This document shows, piece by piece, positions 24,021 to 32,903 of a stretch of DNA of 64,000 nt. The notes under the pieces are model-generated. The model did no database searches. It saw nothing but the letters and a program-made list of their open reading frames with translations, and had not been told where the DNA came from. The stretch comes from Streptomyces litmocidini (GTDB lineage: Bacteria > Actinomycetota > Actinomycetes > Streptomycetales > Streptomycetaceae), in NCBI RefSeq assembly GCF_014649755.1, contig NZ_BMTQ01000005.1, positions 186,001 to 250,000 on the forward strand, read 5' to 3'. The stretch's first letter is position 1. Each line of letters opens with the position of its first letter. The position numbers were made by a program, and so were the translations under genes.

Positions 24021-24920
24021 TTGCCGTTCACGCTGAGCCACGCCGCCGCCGTGCTGCCCGCGCTGCGCCGGGACGGGACCGCGCGCGGCCCGCTGGTCGC
24101 GTCCGCCCTCGTCGCCGGGTCCTTCTCGCCCGACATGACCTACTTCGCCGCGACCGCGTTCCCCGGGGCGATGGTCCTCGGGGACGTCACCCACTCCCCC
24201 GCCGGGATCGTCACGGCCGACGTGCTGATCACCGCCGTGCTCGTGGCCCTGTGGCTGACCGTGCGCGAACCGCTCGTGGCGCTGCTGCCCGAGCGGTGGC
24301 GCGGCCGGGTGTACGGGCTCGTCCGGGGCCGTCCCTGGCGGGAGCGGCACCCGGCGGCGCTCGCCGGGTGGTTCTGTCTCTCGGCGGTCATCGGCGCCAC
24401 CACGCACGTGGTGTGGGACTCCTTCACCCACCTCGACCGCTGGGGCACCCGCGCGGTCCCCGTCCTCGGCGAGGTCGTCGCCGGGTTCCCGGTCTACCTC
24501 TACGCGCAGTACGGGGGTTCGGCGCTGGCCCTGGGAATCCTCGCCCGGTGCGTGGCGCGGGCGCTGCGCACCTCCCCTCCGGGGGCGGCACTGCCGTCCC
24601 GGGTCCCCGTCCCCGGCCGGCGCGGCCGGTTCCTGGCCGCCGGGCTGATCGGCGGCTGCGTCCTCGCGGGTGTCGCCCACCGGGTGCTGCGCTGGGCGGC
24701 GTACTGGGGCTGGGACCGGATCGAGACGCCCCTCGACGTCATCCCCACGGCCTGCTTCGGCGCCGGCGCGGGGCTCGCCGTGGGGCTCGTGCTGTACGGG
24801 GCGGGGGCGCGGCTCCTCGCATCGTCGCGGGCCCGGACCCCGACCGCCCCGGGGCCGGTGCACCGGGATCACTCCGGTCCGGGACCTCGGCCGGAGCACT
24901 CCCGTCCGGGATCTCGCTGA
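24021..24920 (+). CDS. DUF4184 integral membrane protein
   Basis: 299 residues from a TTG at 24021 (PFTLSHAAAVLP follows at once, the conserved DUF4184 opening) with GGGGGAA 8 nt upstream. Upstream reading of the same frame is not conserved. Motifs include SFSPDMTYF, VTHSPAGIV and THVVWDSFTH (His/Asp-rich, possible metal site). About six membrane helices run to residue 270, and a Pro/Arg-rich tail follows. Its distant relatives are membrane-bound metal-dependent hydrolases; the activity is unknown. The last 182 bp overlap the convergent serine-hydrolase gene. Confidence 0.8.
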   Translation: MPFTLSHAAAVLPALRRDGTARGPLVASALVAGSFSPDMTYFAATAFPGAMVLGDVTHSPAGIVTADVLITAVLVALWLTVREPLVALLPERWRGRVYGLVRGRPWRERHPAALAGWFCLSAVIGATTHVVWDSFTHLDRWGTRAVPVLGEVVAGFPVYLYAQYGGSALALGILARCVARALRTSPPGAALPSRVPVPGRRGRFLAAGLIGGCVLAGVAHRVLRWAAYWGWDRIETPLDVIPTACFGAGAGLAVGLVLYGAGARLLASSRARTPTAPGPVHRDHSGPGPRPEHSRPGSR

Positions 24921-25911
24921 TCTTCTCCGACGGGGTGAAGCCTCGGGCCGCGGCACCGCCGGAGAGCCTGCGGTGCACGACGAGGGCGATGCTCTCCAGG
25001 GTGCGGACGCCGTACCGCATGGTGGGGTTGTCGTGGCTGAGGAGGACGATCCGGTAGTCGACGGCGGGGCTCGTCGTGCCGGTGTCCGCGCCGGTACGAC
25101 TGCCCGTGCCCGTGTTCGTACCGGTGCCTGGCTTCGGACCCGTCCCGGTGCCTGGCTTCGACCCCGTACCGGTGCCCGCGCTCGGTCCCGTGCCCGGCGG
25201 GGCCGCTGCCGGGCGCACGATGCCGACGCTGTGGACGCGCCAGGCGTGGGTCGCGCGGGGCAGCCAGCCGTTCTTGAGGTGGACCTTGACCGTGCGGGGC
25301 GCGCCCGCGGTGACGCCCCAGGCCTGTCCGCGGACCACCTGCCCCATCAGGGACAGGGCCTCGCTGCGGCGTGACACCGCGGCGAGCAGGGCGAGTTGGT
25401 CGCGTGCGGTGGTGCGGGTGAGGCCCCAGTAGGTGTCGTGGCCCAGGACGGTGTCCCGGGCCCCGGCCTCCCTCAGCACCCTGTTCAGCCGGGCGCGGGA
25501 CAGCCCCTCCCACAGCTCGGTGGCGGCGGTGTTGTCGGAGCGGGTGATCATCGCCTTCAGCCGTCGCGCCTCCAGCCGGGTGGGCGCCCGGCCGAGCTCC
25601 TCCGCGCGCCCGAGGACGGCCTGCATGATCAGGACCTTGGCGATGCTGGCGGAGTCGTACGCCACGGTGTCGGCGAGCCGGCAGCGCAGTCCGCGCACGG
25701 GGGCGTGGACCGCGACGGAGACCGTGCTCTCGCGGCCCTTGAGCGCCGCCGCGATGTCCTGGGACAGGCGGGCGGCGAGGGTCGGCTCGCGGGACGAGGT
25801 GCAGAGGGCGGGCGCCCGGTGCGCCTCGGCGGGCCAGGACCAGGCGGTGCTTGACGCGCCCAGGAGGGCGCCCAGGAGGGCCCAGGCGGGGAGGTGGGGG
25901 CGGCGGATCAT
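24739..25911 (-). CDS. Exported beta-lactamase-fold serine hydrolase with low-complexity insertion
   Basis: 390 residues with a signal peptide (about 1-26). The class-A beta-lactamase/PBP triad motifs are present: S89-I-A-K92, S125-D-N127 and K213-N-G215. That pattern fits penicillin-recognising D,D-peptidases or beta-lactamase-like proteins common in Streptomyces. Between two beta strands a Gly/Thr/Pro-rich insertion (235-283, repeats of KPGTGTG) interrupts the domain, probably as a surface loop. The last 60 residues are Pro/Arg-rich and are read antisense to the end of the DUF4184 gene, because no earlier in-frame stop exists. Substrate unknown; no Glu166-type motif was confidently placed. 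Confidence 0.82.
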   Translation of the reverse strand: MIRRPHLPAWALLGALLGASSTAWSWPAEAHRAPALCTSSREPTLAARLSQDIAAALKGRESTVSVAVHAPVRGLRCRLADTVAYDSASIAKVLIMQAVLGRAEELGRAPTRLEARRLKAMITRSDNTAATELWEGLSRARLNRVLREAGARDTVLGHDTYWGLTRTTARDQLALLAAVSRRSEALSLMGQVVRGQAWGVTAGAPRTVKVHLKNGWLPRATHAWRVHSVGIVRPAAAPPGTGPSAGTGTGSKPGTGTGPKPGTGTNTGTGSRTGADTGTTSPAVDYRIVLLSHDNPTMRYGVRTLESIALVVHRRLSGGAAARGFTPSEKISEIPDGSAPAEVPDRSDPGAPAPGRSGSGPATMRGAAPPPRTARAPRRAPRRRRSRPWG

Positions 25912-26047
25912 GCTTTCCAGTCTCGGGAGGCGGCTGGTTCGGCCGCCCTCCGACTGGTCCGACTGGCGCACATCCGCCGGACGGTGCCGGACGGCCGGCG
26001 TGTGGGCCCGCTCCCTGCCGGGCGGTGCCCTGCCCGCCCCTCCCCGT

Positions 26048-26107
26048 GTGGGCGATCGTTCCGCTGGAGCGAGGGGGGTCCCCTGCTCGGGCGGAACGAC
26101 TGCCCAC
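26048..26107 (-). terminator. 60-nt multi-segment stem-loop downstream of polA
   Basis: Nested pairing: GTGGGC (26048-26053) with GCCCAC (26102-26107), TCGTTCCGC (26056-26064) with GCGGAACGA (26091-26099), GAGC with GCTC, and GGGG with CCCC around a 3-nt loop. Four helices are separated by 2-3 nt internal loops. It lies 60 bp past the polA stop and is the obvious polA terminator. Its regularity is unusual. Confidence 0.75.
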
Positions 26108-26166
26108 GACGAGGGCGCCGGGAGCGGGGGTGGGCGCCGCCCCGGCGGAATGGCTGGCTGCCGTCG

Positions 26167-28878
26167 TCAGTGGGCTGCCGCGTCCCAGTTCTGGCCGACG
26201 CCCACCGAGACGTCCAGGGGGGCGCGGAGGTCGGCGGCGGCCGACATCTGTTCGCGCACCAGGCTCTCGACCTGCTCGCGCTCGCCGGGGGCGAGTTCGA
26301 GGACGATTTCGTCGTGCACCTGGAGGAGCATCCGGGAGGCGAGGCCCGCCTCGGTGAGCGCCCGGTCGACGTTCAGCATGGCGACCTTGACGATGTCGGC
26401 GGCCGTGCCCTGGATGGGGGCGTTGAGCGCCATCCGCTCGGCGGCCTCGCGGCGCTGCCGGTTGTCGCTGTTGAGGTCCGGGAGGTAGCGGCGGCGGCCC
26501 AGCATCGTCTCGGTGTATCCGGTGGCGCGGGCCTCGTCGACGACGCGGCGCAGGTAGTCCCGTACCCCGCCGAAGCGCTGGAAGTAGGTCTCCATCAGGA
26601 TCCGGGCCTCGGCCGGGTCGATGGTCAGCTGCTGCGCGAGGCCGAAGGCGGAGAGGCCGTAGGCCAGGCCGTACGACATGGCCTTGATCTTGCGGCGCAT
26701 CTCGGCGTCGACGGCGGACCGCTCGACGCCGAAGACCTGGGAGGCGACGGTGGTGTGCAGGTCCTCGCCCGAGGTGAAGGCCTCGATGAGGCCCTCGTCC
26801 TCGGAGAGGTGGGCCATGACGCGCAGCTCGATCTGGCTGTAGTCGGCGGTCATGAGGGCCTCGAAGCCCTCGCCGACGACGAAGCCGTGCCGGATGGCCC
26901 GGCCCTCGTCCGTGCGGACCGGCACGTTCTGCAGGTTGGGGTCGGTGGAGGACAGGCGGCCGGTCGCCGCGACCGTCTGGCTGAAGGTGGTGTGGATGCG
27001 GCCGTCCGCCGCGACGGTCTTGATCAGGCCCTCGACCGTGGAGCGCAGGCGCGCCTGCTCGCGGTGGCGGAGCATGATCACCGGCAGTTCGTGCTCGGTC
27101 TGGCCGGCCAGCCAGGCGAGCGCGTCGGCGTCCGTCGTGTAGCCGGTCTTGGTCTTCTTGGTCTTCGGGAGGTTCAGCTCGCCGAAGAAGACCTCCTGGA
27201 GCTGCTTGGGCGAGCCGAGGTTGAACTCGTGGCCGACGGAGGCGTGGGCCTCCTTGACGGCCTGCTGGACCGCGCCGGCGAACTGCTGCTCCATGGCCTC
27301 CAGGTGGTCGCGGTCGGCGGCGATGCCGTGCCGCTCCAGGCGGGCGAGGAGGGCGGAGGTGGGGAGTTCGACCTCGTGGAGGAGCTCGCGGGCGCCCACC
27401 TCGGCGAGCCGCTCGTCGAAGGCGGCGCCGAGGTCGAGGACGGCCCGCGCCTGGCTCATGAGGGCCTCGGCCTCGGCGGTGTCGTCGGCGCCGAAGGCGA
27501 GCTGGCCGTCGGCGGGGGCCGCCGGGGCGAGTTCGCGGCCGAGGTACTCGACGGTGAGGGCGTCGAGGGCGAAGGAGCGCCGGCCGGGCTTGACCAGGTA
27601 GGCGGCGAGGGCGGTGTCCATGGTGACGCCGGCGATGCTCCAGCCGTGCTCGGGGAAGACCCGCATGGCGCCCTTGGCGTTGTGCATGACCTTCGGCCGG
27701 TCGGGGTCGGAGATCCACGCGGCCCAGGCCCGCTCGTCGGCCTCGTCGAGCGTGCTGGGGTCGAACCAGGCGGCGGCTCCCCCGGCGGCGGCGAGGGCGA
27801 CCTCGCTGACGTTCCCCGTGCCGAGGGCCCAGCTGTCGACGGTGGCGATGCCGAGGGGCTCGGTGGCGTGCTCGGCGAGCCAGGGGGCGAGCTCGCCCGC
27901 GCCGAGGACGGTGAAGTCGAGCTCCAGGCCCGCGGCGGGGGCGGGAGCGGCCTCCTCGGCGGAGCCCGGGTCGACGGCGAGGAGCCGCTCGCGCAGCGAG
28001 GGGTTGCGGATCTCCAGGGTGTCGAGGACGAGGGCGACGGCCGCGCGGTCGTACGGCTCGCGGGCGAGGTCCGTGACGGTCTTCGGCAGCTCGACGTCCC
28101 GGACCATCTCGGTCAGACGGCGGTTGAGCTTGACCGACTCCAGGTGGTCGCGGAAGTTCTGCCCGGCCTTGCCCTTGACCTCCTCGGCGCGCTCCACGAG
28201 CTCGGCGAAGGAGCCGAACTGGTTGATCCACTTGGCGGCGGTCTTCTCGCCGACCCCGGGGATGCCCGGGAGGTTGTCGGACGGGTCGCCGCGCAGGGCG
28301 GCGAAGTCGGGGTACTGCGAGGGGCTCAGGCCGTACTTCTCCTGGACCTTCTCCGGGGTGAAGCGGGTGAGCTCGGAGACGCCCTTGGTGGGGTAGAGCA
28401 CGGTGGTGCGGTCGGTGACGAGCTGGAAGGAGTCCCGGTCGCCGGTGACGATGAGGACCTCGAAGCCCTCGGCCTCGGCCTGGGTGGCGAGGGTGGCGAT
28501 GACGTCGTCGGCCTCGAAGCCGTCGACGGCGAAGCGCGGCGCGTGCATCGCGTCGAGGAGCTCGCCGATCAGCTCGACCTGGCCCTTGAACTCGTCGGGG
28601 GTCTTCGAGCGGTTCGCCTTGTACTCCGGGAACTCCTCGGACCGCCAGGTCTTGCGGGACACGTCGAACGCGACGGCGAAGTGCGTGGGCGCCTCGTCGC
28701 GGAGCGTGTTCGCCAGCATCGAGGCGAACCCGTAGATCGCGTTCGTCGGCTGTCCGGTCGCGGTGGTGAAGTTCTCCGCGGGCAGCGCGAAGAACGCCCG
28801 GTACGCGAGCGAGTGCCCGTCCATGAGGAGCAGGCGGGGGCGGGTGTCTGCGGGGGTCTTCGATGCTGTCTCGGCCAC
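26167..28878 (-). CDS. polA: DNA polymerase I
   Basis: 903 residues. The 5'-3' exonuclease domain (about 1-300) has LLLMDGHSLAYRAFFALP, the acidic FEADDVIATL and GDRDSFQLV motifs, and the GIPGVGEKTAAKW helix-hairpin-helix. The middle domain (about 310-480) is the 3'-5' exonuclease fold, but the DxE metal motif reads VDSWALGTG, so proofreading is lost, as is usual in actinobacteria. The polymerase domain has motif A DYSQIELRVMAHLSED, motif B RRKIKAMSYGLAYG and motif C QVHDEIVLE. The enzyme removes RNA primers and fills gaps. GTG 28878 with GGCAGGAT upstream; divergent from the molybdopterin enzyme. Confidence 0.97.
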   Translation of the reverse strand: MAETASKTPADTRPRLLLMDGHSLAYRAFFALPAENFTTATGQPTNAIYGFASMLANTLRDEAPTHFAVAFDVSRKTWRSEEFPEYKANRSKTPDEFKGQVELIGELLDAMHAPRFAVDGFEADDVIATLATQAEAEGFEVLIVTGDRDSFQLVTDRTTVLYPTKGVSELTRFTPEKVQEKYGLSPSQYPDFAALRGDPSDNLPGIPGVGEKTAAKWINQFGSFAELVERAEEVKGKAGQNFRDHLESVKLNRRLTEMVRDVELPKTVTDLAREPYDRAAVALVLDTLEIRNPSLRERLLAVDPGSAEEAAPAPAAGLELDFTVLGAGELAPWLAEHATEPLGIATVDSWALGTGNVSEVALAAAGGAAAWFDPSTLDEADERAWAAWISDPDRPKVMHNAKGAMRVFPEHGWSIAGVTMDTALAAYLVKPGRRSFALDALTVEYLGRELAPAAPADGQLAFGADDTAEAEALMSQARAVLDLGAAFDERLAEVGARELLHEVELPTSALLARLERHGIAADRDHLEAMEQQFAGAVQQAVKEAHASVGHEFNLGSPKQLQEVFFGELNLPKTKKTKTGYTTDADALAWLAGQTEHELPVIMLRHREQARLRSTVEGLIKTVAADGRIHTTFSQTVAATGRLSSTDPNLQNVPVRTDEGRAIRHGFVVGEGFEALMTADYSQIELRVMAHLSEDEGLIEAFTSGEDLHTTVASQVFGVERSAVDAEMRRKIKAMSYGLAYGLSAFGLAQQLTIDPAEARILMETYFQRFGGVRDYLRRVVDEARATGYTETMLGRRRYLPDLNSDNRQRREAAERMALNAPIQGTAADIVKVAMLNVDRALTEAGLASRMLLQVHDEIVLELAPGEREQVESLVREQMSAAADLRAPLDVSVGVGQNWDAAAH

Positions 28879-29000
28879 GGGACGATCCTGCCACGGCCCG
28901 CCGACAATCCCGTCCACAGCGGTCGGGGTGCCGGGCTGTCGGTGCCGCGTGACAGGATCGGAGGCGTACGCCAGAGGATTACCGCTCAAGGGAGAGCGCG

Positions 29001-31283
29001 ATGGTCAGCAAGCCGCCGGCCGGTGACCCGGTCCAGGACGCACCGCAGGTCACGCCGCCGCAGCACGCCGCAGCCGGCCTGCCCGCCATCGGGCACACGC
29101 TGCGGATCGCGCAGGAGCAGATGGGTCTGCGGCGCACCGCCCGGACCTTGCTCAAGGTCAATCAGAAGGACGGCTTCGACTGTCCCGGCTGTGCCTGGCC
29201 GGAGGGCGACAAGCGGCATGTGGCGGAGTTCTGCGAGAACGGCGCGAAGGCGGTCGCCGAGGAGGCGACGCTGCGCCGGGTGACGCCCGAGTTCTTCGCC
29301 GCGCACCCGGTGGCGGACCTGGCGACCCGCAGCGGGTACTGGCTGGGGCAGCAGGGCCGCATCACGCAGCCGATGCTGCTCCCGGAGGGCGGCGAGCGGT
29401 ACGAGCCGGTGAGCTGGGAGCGGGCCTTCGCGATCATCGCGGAGGAGCTGCGGGCCCTGGCCTCGCCGGACGAGGCGCTCTTCTACACCTCGGGGCGGAC
29501 GAGCAACGAGGCGGCGTTCCTGCTCCAGCTCTTCGCGCGCGAGTTCGGCACGAACAACCTGCCGGACTGCTCCAACATGTGCCACGAGTCCTCGGGCTCG
29601 GCGCTGACGGAGACGATCGGCATCGGCAAGGGCAGCGTCTCCCTGGAGGACCTGCACCGGGCCGACCTGATCATCGTGGCCGGGCAGAACCCGGGGACGA
29701 ACCATCCGCGCATGCTCTCGGCCCTGGAGGAGGCGAAGGCCTCGGGCGCCCGGATCATCTCGGTGAACCCGCTGCCGGAGGCGGGTCTGGAGCGCTTCAA
29801 GAACCCGCAGACCCCGCAGGGCATGCTCAAGGGCACGGCGCTCACCGACCTCTTCCTGCAGATCAGGATCGGTGGCGACCAGGCCCTCTTCCGGCTGCTC
29901 AACAAGTTGGTCCTGGAGACGGCCGGGGCGGTCGACGAGGAGTTCGTACGGGACCACACCCACGGGTACGAGGAGTTCGCGGCGGCGGCGAAGGCGGCCG
30001 ACTGGGACGAGACGCTCGCCGCGACCGGGCTGGCGCGCTCCGAGATCGAGCGGGCCCTGGAGATGGTGCTCGCGTCGGAGCGCACGATCGTCTGCTGGGC
30101 GATGGGGCTCACCCAGCACAAGCACTCCGTTCCGACCATTCGCGAGGTGGTCAACTTCCTGTTGCTGCGCGGGAACATCGGCCGTCCGGGCGCGGGCGTG
30201 TGCCCGGTGCGCGGTCATTCGAACGTGCAGGGCGACCGCACGATGGGCATCTTCGAGCGCCCCGCGCCGGCCTTCCTCGACGCCCTGGACAAGGAGTTCG
30301 GGATCGTCTCGCCGCGCCGTCACGGCTTCGACGTGGTGCGCTCGATCCAGGCGCTGCGCGACGGCGAGGCGAAGGTGTTCTTCGCGATGGGCGGCAACTT
30401 CGTGGGGGCGACGCCCGACACGGAGGTGACGGAGGCGGCCATGCGGAACGCGCGCCTGACCGTGCACGTCTCGACGAAGCTGAACCGCTCGCACGCGGTG
30501 ACGGGCACGCGCGCGCTGATCCTGCCGACGCTCGGCCGCACCGACAAGGACGTGCAGAAGAGCGGGCGGCAGTTCGTGACGGTCGAGGACTCGATGAGCC
30601 TGGTGCACGCCTCCCGGGGCAACCTGCCGCCGGCGAGCCCGCACCTGCTGTCCGAGCCGGCGATCGTGGCGCGGATGGCGCGGGCCGTCCTCGGCGAGGG
30701 ATCGGCCACGCCCTGGGAGGAGTTCGAGGCGGACTACGCCAGGATCCGGGACCGCATCGCGCGCGTGGTGCCCGGTTTCGAGGACTTCAACGCCCGGCTC
30801 GCGGCGGACCCGGGCGGCTTCGCGCTGCCGCACGGCCCGCGCGACGAGCGCCGCTTCCCCACGAAGACCGGCAAGGCGAACTTCACGGCCGCGCCCGTCG
30901 AGTACCCGAGGGTGCCCGAGGGCCGGCTGCTGCTGCAGACGCTGCGCTCGCACGACCAGTACAACACCACGATCTACGGCTTGGACGACCGCTACCGGGG
31001 GATCAGGGGCGGCCGCCGGGTGGTCCTCGTCCACCCCGAGGACGCGGCGGCGTTCGGTCTCGCGGACGGGGCGTACGCGGATCTGGTGAGCGAGTGGACG
31101 GACGGCACGGAGCGGCGGGCGCCCGGCTTCCGGGTGGTGCACTACCCGACGTCCCGGGGGTGCGCGGCCGCCTACTACCCGGAGACGAACGTGCTGGTCC
31201 CGCTGGAGTCGACGGCGGACGTCAGCAACACCCCCGCCAGCAAGTCCGTGATCGTGCGTCTGGAACAATCGGCCTCCGCCTAA
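29001..31283 (+). CDS. FdhF/YdeP-family molybdopterin oxidoreductase
   Basis: 760 residues, close to E. coli YdeP in layout. An N-terminal Cys set (C61-x2-C64...C78, in CPGCAWP and EFCENG) could ligate an Fe-S cluster. The molybdopterin domain follows: YTSGRTSNEAAFLLQLFAREFGTNNLPDCSNMCHESSG, then VAGQNPGTNHPRML and AMGGNFVGATPD. The C-terminal dinucleotide-binding domain ends in the TLRSHDQYNTTIYG and GCAAAYYPETNVLVPL blocks. YdeP is linked to acid resistance in E. coli; the substrate is unknown and formate dehydrogenase annotation is only by similarity. It is followed 74 bp later by a thioesterase on the same strand. Confidence 0.9.
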   Translation: MVSKPPAGDPVQDAPQVTPPQHAAAGLPAIGHTLRIAQEQMGLRRTARTLLKVNQKDGFDCPGCAWPEGDKRHVAEFCENGAKAVAEEATLRRVTPEFFAAHPVADLATRSGYWLGQQGRITQPMLLPEGGERYEPVSWERAFAIIAEELRALASPDEALFYTSGRTSNEAAFLLQLFAREFGTNNLPDCSNMCHESSGSALTETIGIGKGSVSLEDLHRADLIIVAGQNPGTNHPRMLSALEEAKASGARIISVNPLPEAGLERFKNPQTPQGMLKGTALTDLFLQIRIGGDQALFRLLNKLVLETAGAVDEEFVRDHTHGYEEFAAAAKAADWDETLAATGLARSEIERALEMVLASERTIVCWAMGLTQHKHSVPTIREVVNFLLLRGNIGRPGAGVCPVRGHSNVQGDRTMGIFERPAPAFLDALDKEFGIVSPRRHGFDVVRSIQALRDGEAKVFFAMGGNFVGATPDTEVTEAAMRNARLTVHVSTKLNRSHAVTGTRALILPTLGRTDKDVQKSGRQFVTVEDSMSLVHASRGNLPPASPHLLSEPAIVARMARAVLGEGSATPWEEFEADYARIRDRIARVVPGFEDFNARLAADPGGFALPHGPRDERRFPTKTGKANFTAAPVEYPRVPEGRLLLQTLRSHDQYNTTIYGLDDRYRGIRGGRRVVLVHPEDAAAFGLADGAYADLVSEWTDGTERRAPGFRVVHYPTSRGCAAAYYPETNVLVPLESTADVSNTPASKSVIVRLEQSASA

Positions 31284-31357
31284 GCGTTTGCTCAGGCGCG
31301 AGCAGCAGGCAGACCACACAGATCAGCAGCCGTACGAAGACGAACGGAGCCGGGCCC

Positions 31358-31852
31358 ATGGGTGAGCAGCAGCACGTGAAGTTCCCGCAGGAGGTCATCG
31401 ACGAGTACGCGGCGCTGGGCGTCGACCTCCCGGCGCTCTTCTCGGCCGGTCACCTCGGGAACCGGATGGGTGTCCAGATCCTGGAGGCCTCGGCCGAGAA
31501 GGTCGTCGGCACCATGCCGGTCGAGGGCAACACCCAGCCGTACGGACTGCTGCACGGCGGCGCGTCGGCGGTGCTCGCCGAGACGCTGGGCTCCGTCGGC
31601 TCGATGCTGCACGGCGGGGTTTCGAAGATCGCCGTCGGCGTCGACCTCAACTGCACCCACCACCGGGGGGTCCGCAGCGGTCTGGTGACCGGCGTGGCGA
31701 CCCCGGTCCACCGGGGCCGGTCGACCGCCACGTACGAGATCGTGATCACGGACGAGCAGGGCAAGCGGGTCTGTTCGGCACGGCTGACCTGTCTGCTGCG
31801 CGAGATCGGCGCGAAGGACGCGGACAGCCTGCCGTCGGCGGGCCGGGCGTGA
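31358..31852 (+). CDS. PaaI-type hot-dog thioesterase
   Basis: 164 residues of the PaaI/YdiI-like hot-dog family. LGNRMGVQILEASAEKVVGTMPV is followed by the catalytic stretch NTQPYGLLHGGASAVLAETLGS and the second conserved block VGVDLNCTHHRGVRSGLVTGVATPVHRGRSTATYEIVITDEQ. Such enzymes hydrolyse acyl- or aryl-CoA esters, often hydroxybenzoyl- or phenylacetyl-CoA types. A terminator begins 14 bp after the stop. Whether it works with the preceding molybdopterin enzyme is unknown. Confidence 0.9.
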   Translation: MGEQQHVKFPQEVIDEYAALGVDLPALFSAGHLGNRMGVQILEASAEKVVGTMPVEGNTQPYGLLHGGASAVLAETLGSVGSMLHGGVSKIAVGVDLNCTHHRGVRSGLVTGVATPVHRGRSTATYEIVITDEQGKRVCSARLTCLLREIGAKDADSLPSAGRA

Positions 31853-31865
31853 CGGAGCCCGTCGC

Positions 31866-31908
31866 GGCGAAGGGGCGGAGCGCAGTGCGTTCCGCCCCTT
31901 CGCCGTTT
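31866..31908 (+). terminator. Terminator after the thioesterase gene
   Basis: An 18-bp stem with a 3-nt loop: GGCGAAGGGGCGGA (31866-31879) pairs perfectly with TCCGCCCCTTCGCC (31891-31904) and continues inward through GCGC/GCGT. GTTTCG follows. Clear intrinsic-type structure. Confidence 0.85.
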
Positions 31909-32018
31909 CGTCCGCCCGCCCGGCTCCGCCCTCTTGTCGCGCGGTGGGGGCAGCCGCTTCACTGGCGGCCTCCCCCACAGGAGAACACCTGATCCATTCA
32001 CCCATCGAGGGGTTCTTC

Positions 32019-32903
32019 GTGACAGCCGTACGCACCACCACCGCGATGACCGCCGTCACCGCCGCCGCCTGCGCCGCGGTGATCGCCACCGCGATCCCGT
32101 CCTCGGCGATCAACTCGTACAACGCGGTCCCCGCCCCCGAGCGCACCGAGGTCGGCGCGCTCGTGGCGACCTGGGACGACGACGACGACCCGGCGACGCC
32201 GGACCGGGTCGACTGGGTCTGTTCCGGCACCATGATCGACGCGGACACCTTCCTCACGGCCGCCCACTGCACGACGGACTGGCCGGCGAACGTGCGTTTC
32301 TACGTCTCGCTCGACCAGGACGTGCAGGCCGGCCTCGACCGCGCGGCCGCCGAGCACCCGGGCGACCCCGCCGCCGTTGCACGGAGCGTGGCCGTCGAGG
32401 GGACCGCGCACAGCCACCCCGCCTACCCCGGCCCGGCCTCCGACCCCCATGACATCTCGGTGATCGAGCTGCCGGCGAAGGCGGTGAAGGCCCGCTGGTC
32501 CTTCACGCCGGCGTCACTGCCGAAGGCGGGCGCCCTGGCCGCGCTCGGCCCGCAGGGGCTGAACTCCACGGCGTTCCTCGCGGCCGGGTACGGCACGCAG
32601 GAGGCGGAGCGCGGGCCGGGCGGCCAGACCCACCCGGGCGGCGGGGTCCGCATGAAGGCTCCGGTCTCCTTCGACGCCCTCAACGACGCGTGGGTCCGGC
32701 TCGCCATGACCGCGCCCCAGGGCAACGGCGGTGCCTGCTACGGCGATTCGGGCGGCCCCAACTTCGCCACGCTGAACGGGAAGTTGACGCTCGTCGCCAC
32801 CACGATCACCGGCGACACCCCCTGTTACGCCACGAACGTCACGTACCGCCTGGACACGACCGGCGCGCGCGACTTCCTGAAGCCGTACGTCCAACTCCCG
32901 TGA
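32019..32903 (+). CDS. Secreted trypsin-fold serine protease
   Basis: 294 residues with a signal peptide of about 30 residues. The catalytic triad is readable: His83 in FLTAAHC, Asp145 in DPHDISVIEL, Ser244 in CYGDSGGP. Three Cys pairs are plausible. The position six residues before the active Ser is Gly238, not Asp, so trypsin-like Arg/Lys specificity is not expected. The acidic stretch DDDDD near residue 53 is unusual for the family. The GTG at 32019 is followed by a suitable signal peptide. The stop overlaps the start of the next gene (GTGA), coupling the two. Confidence 0.88.
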   Translation: MTAVRTTTAMTAVTAAACAAVIATAIPSSAINSYNAVPAPERTEVGALVATWDDDDDPATPDRVDWVCSGTMIDADTFLTAAHCTTDWPANVRFYVSLDQDVQAGLDRAAAEHPGDPAAVARSVAVEGTAHSHPAYPGPASDPHDISVIELPAKAVKARWSFTPASLPKAGALAALGPQGLNSTAFLAAGYGTQEAERGPGGQTHPGGGVRMKAPVSFDALNDAWVRLAMTAPQGNGGACYGDSGGPNFATLNGKLTLVATTITGDTPCYATNVTYRLDTTGARDFLKPYVQLP

